Source: CAZEJK01 sp964512045 (lineage in GTDB: Bacteria; Acidobacteriota; Thermoanaerobaculia; Thermoanaerobaculales; Sulfomarinibacteraceae). From it: a stretch of DNA of 15,554 nt. Position 1 is the first letter of the stretch; every line of letters begins with the position of its first letter. A program made the position numbers and the translations under genes. The DNA is taken from the NCBI GenBank assembly GCA_964512045.1, contig CAZEJK010000120.1:1-15554 (forward strand), in the 5' to 3' direction. This document shows, one piece after another, positions 6,698 through 13,887 of this stretch. The notes beneath the pieces are model-generated. The model was not told the DNA's origin and did no database searches. It saw only the letters and a program-made list of their open reading frames with translations.

Positions 6698-8190
6698 GTC
6701 CGGCTCCCTCGAGGTGTCGGTTTGCCGGCGGGAAGCTCCGGCGTCTCCGCGGCCGTGGAGCTCAACGAGATGCCGCTGTCGGTGAGCTCGAGCCAGTGGT
6801 ACTGGTTGGAGTGGCGAGCACCGCGGGACTTGACCACCAGCAGACGGCGACGGACGGCGTCGTCGACGTCGACGTAGTGCACCACCACAATGGTGTCCAC
6901 GAGCGACGAGATGCCGATGCCGCTGATCCTGTGGACCTGCCCGGGCTCCGTCGTCTGGTTGGTGAGGAGACAGGTGATCCCCTCCCGCTTGCAGTACGCG
7001 ATCAGGCGGACGAGCACATCGAACGCGGCCTGCTCCGATCCCATCCGCCGGACCGCCGAGATCGCGTCGATGACCACGTGCCGAGCCCGTATCGTGTCGA
7101 TGGTCTGGAGCATGTCGAGGAGGTGTGCCTCCGGAACCGTGGCCTCGGGCATCCGTGCCAGCATCGTGAGCTGGCCGGCGTCGACGAGGCGCTGAAGGTC
7201 GACACCGATCTGCTTCAGGCTCATGAACATCGACTCGGGAGGCTCCTCGAAGCTGACGTACAGGACGTTCTCGCGACGGTCGCAGGCGGCCCTGGCGAAC
7301 AGCGCTGCGAGCGTGGTCTTGCCGACTCCGGTCGGCCCGGCGAGGAGCACGGCGGAGCCGGCGCGGTAGCCGCCGCCGAGGATCTGATCGAGGGCCATAT
7401 CGCCGCTGGAGAGCAGCGGGTCGCTGGTGCTGCCCGCGAGGATCGCGCTGGTGACCGGCATGACGATGACGCCCGAGGCCGACAGCAGGTACGGGTACTC
7501 GTTGCTCAAGAACCCGGAGCCACGGTACTTGACCACCCGCAGGCGGCGAGTGCGGACCTGGCCCTCCATCCGCTGGTCGAGGTGGAGAACGCAGTCGGTC
7601 AGAAACCCGAGGAACGGGTACTGGAGCTCGCCGTTGGGGTCGGCCTTGAGAGTCAGCACCCCGGTGAGCTGGTGGTCGAGCAGCCAGTCGTGCACCGCGT
7701 GGAGCTCGGTCCGGACCCTCTCCGGATCGTCGAAGGTGCGCATGAGCTGATCGATCGCATCGAGCACCACGACCTGGACGCCGAGGGCCTCCACCTGGCC
7801 GCCGAGGAGGGCGAGCAGGCCACGCAGGTCGAACTCGCCGGAGCGCACGGCTTTCGTCGGCGGCTCGGCGTAGGTCAGCTTGAGAGCCTTCGCCTCCTCC
7901 AGCTCCGCCAGGTCGAAGCCGAGCGTCGCGGCGTTGGTCCGTAACGCGTCTGCACGCTCCTCGAACGACAGCATCAACGCCGGCCGTCCAGCAGTTGCCA
8001 GACGGTACGCCAGCTCCAATGCCATCACGGTCTTCCCGGTCCCGGGGCCGCCGGTGATCAGTGTCGTGCGTCCGACCGGCAGCCCGCCCTCCAGGACCTC
8101 GTCGAGACCCTGGATCCCTGTGTTGACCTTGACCAGCGGTTGCCGTGCCGTGGCGGCCCTGTCATCGACGGAAGCGCTGTGTACTGCCAA
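6694..8190 (-). CDS. kaiC: KaiC double-domain RecA-like ATPase/kinase
   Basis: The 498-residue protein has the tandem CI-CII structure of KaiC. CI has Walker A GGPGTGKT (47-54), the catalytic pair Glu77-Glu78 (SFEER) and Walker B ending at Asp144. CII has Walker A GPTGVGKT (285-292), Glu315-Glu316 (SFEEPP) and Walker B Asp375. The phosphorylation segment reads GIGISSLVDT, so Ser428-Ser429 replace the Ser431-Thr432 pair of Synechococcus KaiC. Both ATPase sites look active, so autophosphorylation is plausible. The start is TTG 8190. The codon immediately upstream in frame is TGA, and no ATG or GTG precedes the first Walker motif. The ribosome binding site is poor (GGGGGT, 4 nt away). It is the first gene of the operon. 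No kaiA is present in the window, as in most non-cyanobacterial Kai systems. Confidence 0.96.
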   Translation of the reverse strand: MAVHSASVDDRAATARQPLVKVNTGIQGLDEVLEGGLPVGRTTLITGGPGTGKTVMALELAYRLATAGRPALMLSFEERADALRTNAATLGFDLAELEEAKALKLTYAEPPTKAVRSGEFDLRGLLALLGGQVEALGVQVVVLDAIDQLMRTFDDPERVRTELHAVHDWLLDHQLTGVLTLKADPNGELQYPFLGFLTDCVLHLDQRMEGQVRTRRLRVVKYRGSGFLSNEYPYLLSASGVIVMPVTSAILAGSTSDPLLSSGDMALDQILGGGYRAGSAVLLAGPTGVGKTTLAALFARAACDRRENVLYVSFEEPPESMFMSLKQIGVDLQRLVDAGQLTMLARMPEATVPEAHLLDMLQTIDTIRARHVVIDAISAVRRMGSEQAAFDVLVRLIAYCKREGITCLLTNQTTEPGQVHRISGIGISSLVDTIVVVHYVDVDDAVRRRLLVVKSRGARHSNQYHWLELTDSGISLSSTAAETPELPAGKPTPRGSRT

Positions 8191-8212
8191 TCAGACCCCC
8201 AAGAAGGTGCAC

Positions 8213-8263
8213 GAATCTCGTACGTCGATTCACAAACGTACCGTCTTCTCCCCCAATCGGCAA
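8213..8263 (-). promoter_or_regulatory. Predicted kai promoter with overlapping operator-like dyad
   Basis: Reading the minus strand, TTGCCG (8263-8258) and TACGTT (8240-8235) are 17 nt apart. This is a good -35/-10 pair for a housekeeping sigma factor, giving a start near 8228 and a leader of about 38 nt. The inverted repeat GTACGT-N10-ACGTAC (8220-8241) covers the -10 and the start site. A second dyad, GAATC-N9-GATTC (8213-8231), overlaps it. This is a typical position for a repressor site. The regulator is unknown. Confidence 0.45.
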
Positions 8264-8299
8264 ATAGGGAGATCCCCCATGCCTCCCTCCCGGCCAGCA

Positions 8300-8407
8300 G
8301 ACCCACCCATTCCCCCAGCCTGCGAGACGCAGGCTTCCACAAGACAAGAGGCACACACTCCGGTTGTGGTGGCCCGCGTCTCGCGGGCCGGGTGGGAGGG
8401 TGACGGG
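8300..8407. repeat. Palindromic repeat, copy C (complete)
   Basis: The left flank (GACCCACCC) leads to hairpin AGCCTGCG-AGA-CGCAGGCT (8317-8335). CCACAA (8337-8342) follows, then a 21-nt loop, TTGTGG (8364-8369), hairpin GGCCCGCG-TCT-CGCGGGCC (8371-8389) and flank GGGTGGGAGGGTGACGGG. The left and right cores GCGAGACGC and GCGTCTCGC are exact reverse complements, so the whole unit is a large imperfect palindrome. It sits between the kai promoter and the end of the export operon, outside any convincing gene. Confidence 0.85.
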
Positions 8408-8438
8408 CCTTTCGACGACCGGGCCGATCGGAGCATTG

Positions 8439-8467
8439 CCCGGCGCCGATGCCGGGCTTGCCCCGGC
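8439..8467. terminator. Alternative GC hairpins after the export operon
   Basis: CCCGGC (8439-8444), GCCGGG (8451-8456) and CCCGGC (8462-8467) allow two mutually exclusive 6-bp hairpins with loops of 6 and 5 nt. They lie 36-64 nt downstream of the last export gene. They may stop or stabilise that transcript, but no U-tract follows, so this is a weak call. Confidence 0.3.
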
Positions 8468-8502
8468 GTCTCCACGAGGCGGGCCGTGTGCCCGTCGTCC
8501 GG

Positions 8503-9651
8503 TCACTCCATCTGGCGGTGGAAGCGCCAGGCGCCGAGCACGAACAGGCCGCCGCCGATACCGGCGATGGCGGCGATCGAGTCCCACAGGACGGCAACGC
8601 CGGCGCCGCGGAAGAAGATGCCAAACGCCACCTCGAGGAAGTGGTACAGCGGCGAGATCACCATCAGCTCGCGGATCAGGGTCGGCATGCCCTCCGGCGG
8701 TGTCCACGCGCCCGACAGGAACATCATCGGCGCGAACACGAGAATCGTCATCATCCCCACCTGCGACATGGTGCGGGCCAGGGTGGCGATGAACAGCCCG
8801 AGCCCGGACACGGTGAACACATACAGCGCGGTCACCGCGAAGAACAGCAGCAAGCTGCCGCGTACCGGCAGGTCGAACAGGGGCACCGCGATCGCTCCCA
8901 ACCCGAGAGCGGTGGCCGCGAGGATCACCGCGGTCATCGCGATCACCTTCGGGAGCATGATCTGGGTGGCCGACAGCGGCGAGACCATCAGCTGCTCGAC
9001 GGTGCCGCGCTCCTTCTCGCGGACCATCGCAGCGCCCGGGAGCAGCAGGCTGAACAGGGTGATCAGGTTGAGCATCTCGGAGACCGCCATGAACCACGAC
9101 TCGCGCCGGTTCGGGTTGAAGGCGACGCGGCTGTGTGCCTCGACCGTCGGCAGGGTGGGTCGAGGCGTGGTCGGCGCGAGGTCCGCGACGGTGAGATCGC
9201 CGCCGAGCTCGCCGACCACACGGCTGGCGTAGCTGGCGGCAAGGGTGGCCTGGGCCGAGTTGGTGGCATCGAGCATCAGCTGGACCGAGGTCTGACGGCC
9301 GGTGGCCAGGTCGGCGCCGAACCCATCGGGGATGTCGAGGACCATCATCGTGGCGCCGGTGTCCAGCCGGTGGAGGGCATCCTTGGGGTCCGTGACCTCG
9401 CCGACGACCCGGAACTCCTGCGCCGGGAAGCGTGAGATCAGCTCGCGCGAGGCGGCCGACTGGTCGTTGTCGATGACGGTGATCGTCGCCTCCTCGAGCT
9501 GCAGACTGATGCCGGAGGCCGCCAGGTAGAGGTCTGCGGTGAACGCGTACACCAGGAACACCACCAGCACGACGTCGCGGGCGAGCTGCAGGAGCTCCTT
9601 GACCGTCAGCACCTGCAGGCGGCGCAGCCAGGTTCGAGCTCGGGCGATCAT
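8503..9651 (-). CDS. ABC-2 type permease (second of pair, YbhR-like)
   Basis: The 382-residue product has the ABC-2 exporter permease layout. A first membrane helix lies at about 27-46, then an extracytoplasmic domain at about 50-185, then five or six membrane helices from about 190 to 375. The sequence VREKERGTVEQLMVSPL at 210-226 is the conserved cytoplasmic EKE.GT stretch that contacts the ATPase in this family. The start is ATG 9651, which overlaps the stop of the preceding permease by 4 nt (ATGA). Upstream in-frame codons would lie inside that gene. It is the last gene of the five-gene export operon. It probably pairs with its neighbour as a heterodimer, as YbhS and YbhR do. The substrate is unknown; drugs, cations or lipids are all known for such systems. 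Confidence 0.93.
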   Translation of the reverse strand: MIARARTWLRRLQVLTVKELLQLARDVVLVVFLVYAFTADLYLAASGISLQLEEATITVIDNDQSAASRELISRFPAQEFRVVGEVTDPKDALHRLDTGATMMVLDIPDGFGADLATGRQTSVQLMLDATNSAQATLAASYASRVVGELGGDLTVADLAPTTPRPTLPTVEAHSRVAFNPNRRESWFMAVSEMLNLITLFSLLLPGAAMVREKERGTVEQLMVSPLSATQIMLPKVIAMTAVILAATALGLGAIAVPLFDLPVRGSLLLFFAVTALYVFTVSGLGLFIATLARTMSQVGMMTILVFAPMMFLSGAWTPPEGMPTLIRELMVISPLYHFLEVAFGIFFRGAGVAVLWDSIAAIAGIGGGLFVLGAWRFHRQME

Positions 9652-10802
9652 GCGGACGGCCTCTTGGAGAACATGGCGAAGCCGATGGCGAGCAAGGCGA
9701 CGGCGTACACGCCGAGGACGCCGGCGTCCAGCCATAGCTCGCCGATCGCCGTGCCCTTCAGGAAGCTTCCCAGGACGATGTTGGTGTAGTACATGGCGGG
9801 CAGCAGGTGGGCCAGAATCTGCGCCTCACCGCTCAACGACTGGATCGGAATGAGCACGCCGGAGTAGAGCAGCGCCGGAATCATGGTGACGATGGCGGTC
9901 ACCAGCATCGCGGCCACCTGGGTGCGCACGAGCACCGACACCACCAGACCGATGGCCGTGGTGCAGATCACGTACAGGATCGTTGCCGGTACGAAGAACA
10001 GCATCTGGCCGCGGAACGGGGCCCCGAAAAGCAGGGTGGCCAGCAGAAACAGGATCGCGGCGTTGAGCAGTGAGATGCCCACGTACGGGGTGAGCTTGCC
10101 AGCGAGGAACTCCAGCCGCGTGGCGGTCGACGCGTACACGTTGTAGATCGAGCCGGTCTCTTTCTCCCGGACCACGCCGAGCGCGGTCAGAAACGGCGGC
10201 GAGATCATCAGGATGACCATCATCAGCTTCGGCGCCAGGGCGATGATGGTGCGCACGCTCTCGTTGTACATGTTGCGGACCTCGAGCGTGATCGGCTGGG
10301 CCAGCTGTGCGGATCTGGCCGGGTGCAGCCCCTGTGTGCGGCTGAGATGTCCGGTCGCCAGCTCGAGCGACGCGGCGGCGTTGATCGCCGCGACGTACCC
10401 CTTGGTGGTCTCGGCCCGGAACGGGAACGTGCCGTCGATCAGCGCCTGGACGGAGGCCGGCCGGCCGCTGGCCAGCCGTTTGCCGAAGCCGTCCGGGATG
10501 ACGAGGACCATCCGTGCCACGCCGTCGAGAAGCAGGGGATCGATCCGGGTGTCGTCGGTCAGGCTGCCGCGGAACGAGAAGTAGCGCGAGTCGGTGAACC
10601 GGTGTGCGTAGTCGCGGCTCTCAGGGGTGTGGTCGCGATCGAGCAGGAACATCGGGATGTCCTCCACGTCGAACGACAGCCCGTAGCCGAACAGGAGCGC
10701 GAGCGCCGCCGGCACGATGAACGCCAACGCGAAGAACAGCCGGTCGCGGATCACGACCCGCAGCTCCTTGGAGACGATCGATCCGACCCGCTTGAGGTTC
10801 AC
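9648..10802 (-). CDS. ABC-2 type permease (first of pair, YbhS-like)
   Basis: The 384-residue product has the same topology as the next gene. One N-terminal helix lies at about 22-43, an extracytoplasmic domain at about 45-180, and a C-terminal membrane block at about 185-378. VVREKETGSIYNVYAS at 210-225 is the family EKE.G motif. The two permeases share the pattern of a hydrophobic strand followed by IPDGFG in the extracytoplasmic domain (residues 102-107 here, 108-113 in the partner), which indicates an old duplication. ATG 10802 overlaps the ATPase stop by 4 nt (ATGA), and its own stop overlaps the next gene in the same way. It forms the membrane part of the exporter with its partner. Confidence 0.93.
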   Translation of the reverse strand: MNLKRVGSIVSKELRVVIRDRLFFALAFIVPAALALLFGYGLSFDVEDIPMFLLDRDHTPESRDYAHRFTDSRYFSFRGSLTDDTRIDPLLLDGVARMVLVIPDGFGKRLASGRPASVQALIDGTFPFRAETTKGYVAAINAAASLELATGHLSRTQGLHPARSAQLAQPITLEVRNMYNESVRTIIALAPKLMMVILMISPPFLTALGVVREKETGSIYNVYASTATRLEFLAGKLTPYVGISLLNAAILFLLATLLFGAPFRGQMLFFVPATILYVICTTAIGLVVSVLVRTQVAAMLVTAIVTMIPALLYSGVLIPIQSLSGEAQILAHLLPAMYYTNIVLGSFLKGTAIGELWLDAGVLGVYAVALLAIGFAMFSKRPSA

Positions 10803-12769
10803 GCTGCCTCCTCCGAGCGCCGCTCGAGCTGCAACGTCCAGTACACGAACACGTCCTCCATCGACAGCGAACGCTGCTCGATCTGCTCGACGGTCACACT
10901 GCGCTCCTCGAGGAGGCTGCGGATCCTGCCGGTATCCTCATCCACGTTCGGGGCGAGGGCGTGCACCTCGCGGCCGAACAGGCTGACCCCTTCGTAGCCG
11001 GCCTCAGAGAGCGCTTCGAGCGCCTCCAACGGCCGATCGGCGCGCACCTCGAGCAGTCGTCCGGCCTGCTCCTCGACCGTGGACTTCATGCTGCTCGGAG
11101 AGCCGCTCGCCACGATCCTTCCGGCGTACATCAGCGCCAGGCGGTCGCAGTGCTCGGCCTCGCTCATGTAGTGGGTGGTGATCAGGATCGCCACCCCGGC
11201 CTCGCGCGACAGCCGGTGCAGGATCTGCCAGAACTGCTGCCGGCCGAGGGGGTCGACTCCTGAGGTGGGCTCGTCCAGGAACAGCACCTTCGGCCGATGG
11301 ACCAGCGCACAGCCGAGCGCGAGGCGCTGCTTGAGCCCGACGGGCAGCGAGGCAGCGCGCTGTCCGCGGTGCTCGGACAGACCGGCCATCGCCAGCACCC
11401 AGCGGGTTCGCTCGCCAGTCTGCCGGCGGTCGAGGCCGTAGATCCCGGCGTACAGGCGGATGTTCTCGGTGACGGTGAGGTCGCCGTACAGTGAGAACTC
11501 CTGCGACATGTAGCCCACCCGCTCCCGCAACGAGCGCGCGGCACGCCGCATCTCGCCGCCCGCGACCGTGCCGATGCCTTCGCTCGGCTTGAGGATCCCG
11601 AGCAGCATCTTGATGACCGTGGTCTTGCCGGCGCCGTTGGCGCCGAGCAGCCCGAAGATCTCCCCCTGGGCCACCTCGAGGTCCACGCCGTCCACCGCCG
11701 TGAACCCGTCGAACCGCTTGACCAGACCGTCCGCCTGGACTGCCGTGGACGAGCGGTGGATGGTCTCGCGAGAGAAGCCCCCGAGCTCGGTCGTGTCATG
11801 GCCGTCGTCGCGTCCCTGCCGCGCAGTGGACTCCCGCTCCAGGAGAGTGATGAACACGTCCTCCAGCGTGGGCTCGGCGGCCTCGAGCTGCTCGATGTGG
11901 ACCTCGCTCTGGGCGAGGGCTTCGTGCGCCTGTTGCTCGGCGTCTGCAGGCGCCGTGTCCGCTCGGAACGCCCGGACCTGGTCGCCGAGGATGGTGACCC
12001 GGTCGAACCGATCGAGGCTCGCGGCCACCGTCTCCGAGCTCTCGGAGGTCACCGAGACCACGGCGCCGGGCGCCTCCTGACGGATCGCGTCCGGCTCGCC
12101 TTCGGCCAGCACCCGGCCAGCGTGGAGCAGGGCGGCACGGTGGAAGCGCGAGGCCTCGTCCATGTACGCCGTCGACACCAGGGCGGTGATCCCCCGCTCG
12201 CGCAGGAGCTCGGCCAGGATCGACCAGAAGTCCCGGCGCGACACCGGATCGACGCCGGTGGTGGGCTCGTCGAGGATGATCAGGTCCGGCTGATGGATCA
12301 GGGTGCAGATCAGACCGAGCTTCTGCTTCATCCCGCCGGAGAGGTGCTGCATCGCCCGCCCGCGGAAGTCGCCGAGCCGGGTCATCTCGTACAGCTGCTC
12401 CTTGCGAGCGTCCAGTGTGTCGCGATCCACGGTCCGCAGGCTGGCAAAGAACTCCACGTTCTCGTCCACCGATAGCTCGCGGTACAGGTTCTCGCCGAGA
12501 CCTTGCGGCATGAACCCCAGGCGGCCCTTGATCTGCTCCGCGGTCGCCTCCGAACGCACCCGGACCCCGAGCACGTCGAGCTCGCCGGAGTCGAACTGGA
12601 GCACGCCCGCCACCGACTTCATGAGGGTGCTCTTGCCGGCGCCGTCCGGTCCGAGGAGCCCGTAGATCTGTCCCTGCTCGACGGTCAGGTCGACGCCCTC
12701 CAGAGCCCGGCGCCGTCCGTAGCTCTTGGCAAGGGCGGACACCTGGACCAGCGGCTGGGCGGAGCTCAC
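10799..12769 (-). CDS. Fused double ABC transporter ATP-binding protein (YbhF-like)
   Basis: The 656-residue protein joins two nucleotide-binding domains. Domain 1 has Walker A GPDGAGKST (40-48), signature LSGGMKQK (143-150) and Walker B LIILDEP (163-169). Its H-loop reads STAYMDE with Ala201 instead of His. Domain 2 has Walker A GANGAGKTT (376-384), Walker B VLFLDEP (495-501) and a normal H-loop His533. Its signature is the altered LPVGLKQRL (475-483). One composite ATP site (Walker A1, signature 2, H-loop 1) therefore looks degenerate and the other looks complete. A region of about 100 residues rich in Glu/Ala separates the domains. I chose GTG 12769 for its 4-nt GTGA overlap with the adaptor stop, matching the two junctions downstream. 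GTG 12787 (662 residues) is an alternative. Neither has a strong ribosome binding site. Confidence 0.93.
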   Translation of the reverse strand: MSSAQPLVQVSALAKSYGRRRALEGVDLTVEQGQIYGLLGPDGAGKSTLMKSVAGVLQFDSGELDVLGVRVRSEATAEQIKGRLGFMPQGLGENLYRELSVDENVEFFASLRTVDRDTLDARKEQLYEMTRLGDFRGRAMQHLSGGMKQKLGLICTLIHQPDLIILDEPTTGVDPVSRRDFWSILAELLRERGITALVSTAYMDEASRFHRAALLHAGRVLAEGEPDAIRQEAPGAVVSVTSESSETVAASLDRFDRVTILGDQVRAFRADTAPADAEQQAHEALAQSEVHIEQLEAAEPTLEDVFITLLERESTARQGRDDGHDTTELGGFSRETIHRSSTAVQADGLVKRFDGFTAVDGVDLEVAQGEIFGLLGANGAGKTTVIKMLLGILKPSEGIGTVAGGEMRRAARSLRERVGYMSQEFSLYGDLTVTENIRLYAGIYGLDRRQTGERTRWVLAMAGLSEHRGQRAASLPVGLKQRLALGCALVHRPKVLFLDEPTSGVDPLGRQQFWQILHRLSREAGVAILITTHYMSEAEHCDRLALMYAGRIVASGSPSSMKSTVEEQAGRLLEVRADRPLEALEALSEAGYEGVSLFGREVHALAPNVDEDTGRIRSLLEERSVTVEQIEQRSLSMEDVFVYWTLQLERRSEEAA

Positions 12770-13887
12770 CACTGCGGCGCCTGCCACTGGACGTCGTCGA
12801 GCCAGCGGACCACTGCGTCCGCCGGCATCCCCGGCGTGAGGGTGTGGTCCGGGTTGCTGGTCAGGTGGAGACGGACCTCGTACACCATCTTGACCCGTTG
12901 CTCGGGAGTCTGTACCTCCTTCGGAGTGAACTCGGCCTCGGAGGCGATGTAGCGCACGGTGGCATCGAACGGTGTGTCCGGGAACGCATCGGTCCAGATC
13001 CGTGCCGGCAGGTCGCGACGGAGCGTGCCGATGTGGACCTCGGGAACGTACGCCTTGAGGTAGAGGGCGTCCAGGTTCACCACGTCGATGAGCGGTGAGC
13101 CCGCCGCCACGCTCTCGCCGGGATCCACCAGCCGCTCCACCACCGTTCCAGCCGCCGGCGCCCGCACCTCGAGGTCGTTGAGTGCGGCACGGGCCTCGTC
13201 GGCGGCCGCCTGCGCTCGTCGCAGTCGGCCGCGGACCGCCTCGACCTCCGCCTGTCGCGCCGCGATCTGCTGCTGACCGAGCCGAGCCTCCTCGAGCCGC
13301 GAGCGAGCGCGCTCGAGTGTTGACTGAGCGGCGTCGCGCTGGCTTCGGGCCGTCTCCTCCGCGGTTCGCGCTTGCTCCGCTCGTCGGGAGGGCACCGAGC
13401 CGCGATCCGCGAGCGCCGTGAACCGGTCGGCATCGCGGCGAGCCTGTCGCGCTGCGGCCTCTGCCGCGTCGCGTCCCGCCTGGGCCTCGGCCACCGCAGC
13501 TTGCGCCGCGCTGACGGACAGCGGCACCTGGCGACGCAGGAGCTGCAGCCCCCGTTCGGCGGCGGCGACGCTGGCCTCGGCGGTGGCGACGGCCTGCTCG
13601 GCCTGGCGGAGGCGGGCCCGCACCCGGGCGTCGTCGAGCCGGATGAGGATCTCGCCGGCGTCAACCGTGGCGCCGGCCTCGACCTCGACGGCCGCCACGC
13701 GACCGGGGACGACCGACGCCACAGTGAGCCGATCGCCTTCGATCCGGCCGTTGGTCTGGAGGAGGCCTTCGGGCAGCTCCTCGCCGGTGAGCACCACGAG
13801 CCAGAGCACCGCGGCCACCACGACGGCCACGACGACACCGGCGATCAACGCTCCTGAGTGGTCTGAGATCGCTCGCTTCAGCTCCAT
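12766..13887 (-). CDS. HlyD/EmrA-type periplasmic adaptor (YbhG-like)
   Basis: The 373-residue membrane fusion protein has one N-terminal anchor at 13-33 and a first half of the lipoyl domain at about 47-86 (VVPGRVAAVEVEAGATV). A long Ala/Arg/Glu-rich coiled-coil hairpin spans about 88-235. The second lipoyl half is at about 239-270 (VRAPAAGTVVERLVDPG), and beta-barrel and membrane-proximal regions run to the end. Such adaptors bridge an inner-membrane ABC transporter and TolC. The coiled-coil is long, as in ABC-linked YbhG/HlyD adaptors. ATG 13887 overlaps the tolC-like gene by 10 nt. AAAGGA (13896-13901) lies 8 nt upstream, inside that gene. Its stop overlaps the ATPase start. Confidence 0.93.
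   Translation of the reverse strand: MELKRAISDHSGALIAGVVVAVVVAAVLWLVVLTGEELPEGLLQTNGRIEGDRLTVASVVPGRVAAVEVEAGATVDAGEILIRLDDARVRARLRQAEQAVATAEASVAAAERGLQLLRRQVPLSVSAAQAAVAEAQAGRDAAEAAARQARRDADRFTALADRGSVPSRRAEQARTAEETARSQRDAAQSTLERARSRLEEARLGQQQIAARQAEVEAVRGRLRRAQAAADEARAALNDLEVRAPAAGTVVERLVDPGESVAAGSPLIDVVNLDALYLKAYVPEVHIGTLRRDLPARIWTDAFPDTPFDATVRYIASEAEFTPKEVQTPEQRVKMVYEVRLHLTSNPDHTLTPGMPADAVVRWLDDVQWQAPQW

Noticed and set aside
6637..7944. Long plus-strand open frame opposite kaiC
   Set aside because: This is a composition shadow. Both Walker motifs and the phosphosite segment lie on the minus strand.
8300..8407. Cloverleaf-like repeat as a possible tRNA or CRISPR unit
   Set aside because: There is no acceptor/CCA end, no D or T-loop consensus, and no regularly spaced identical repeats with unique spacers.
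8162..9097. Minus-strand frame running through repeat copy C towards kaiC
   Set aside because: It is out of frame with both the permease and kaiC, and partly encoded by the repeat. It is not a gene.
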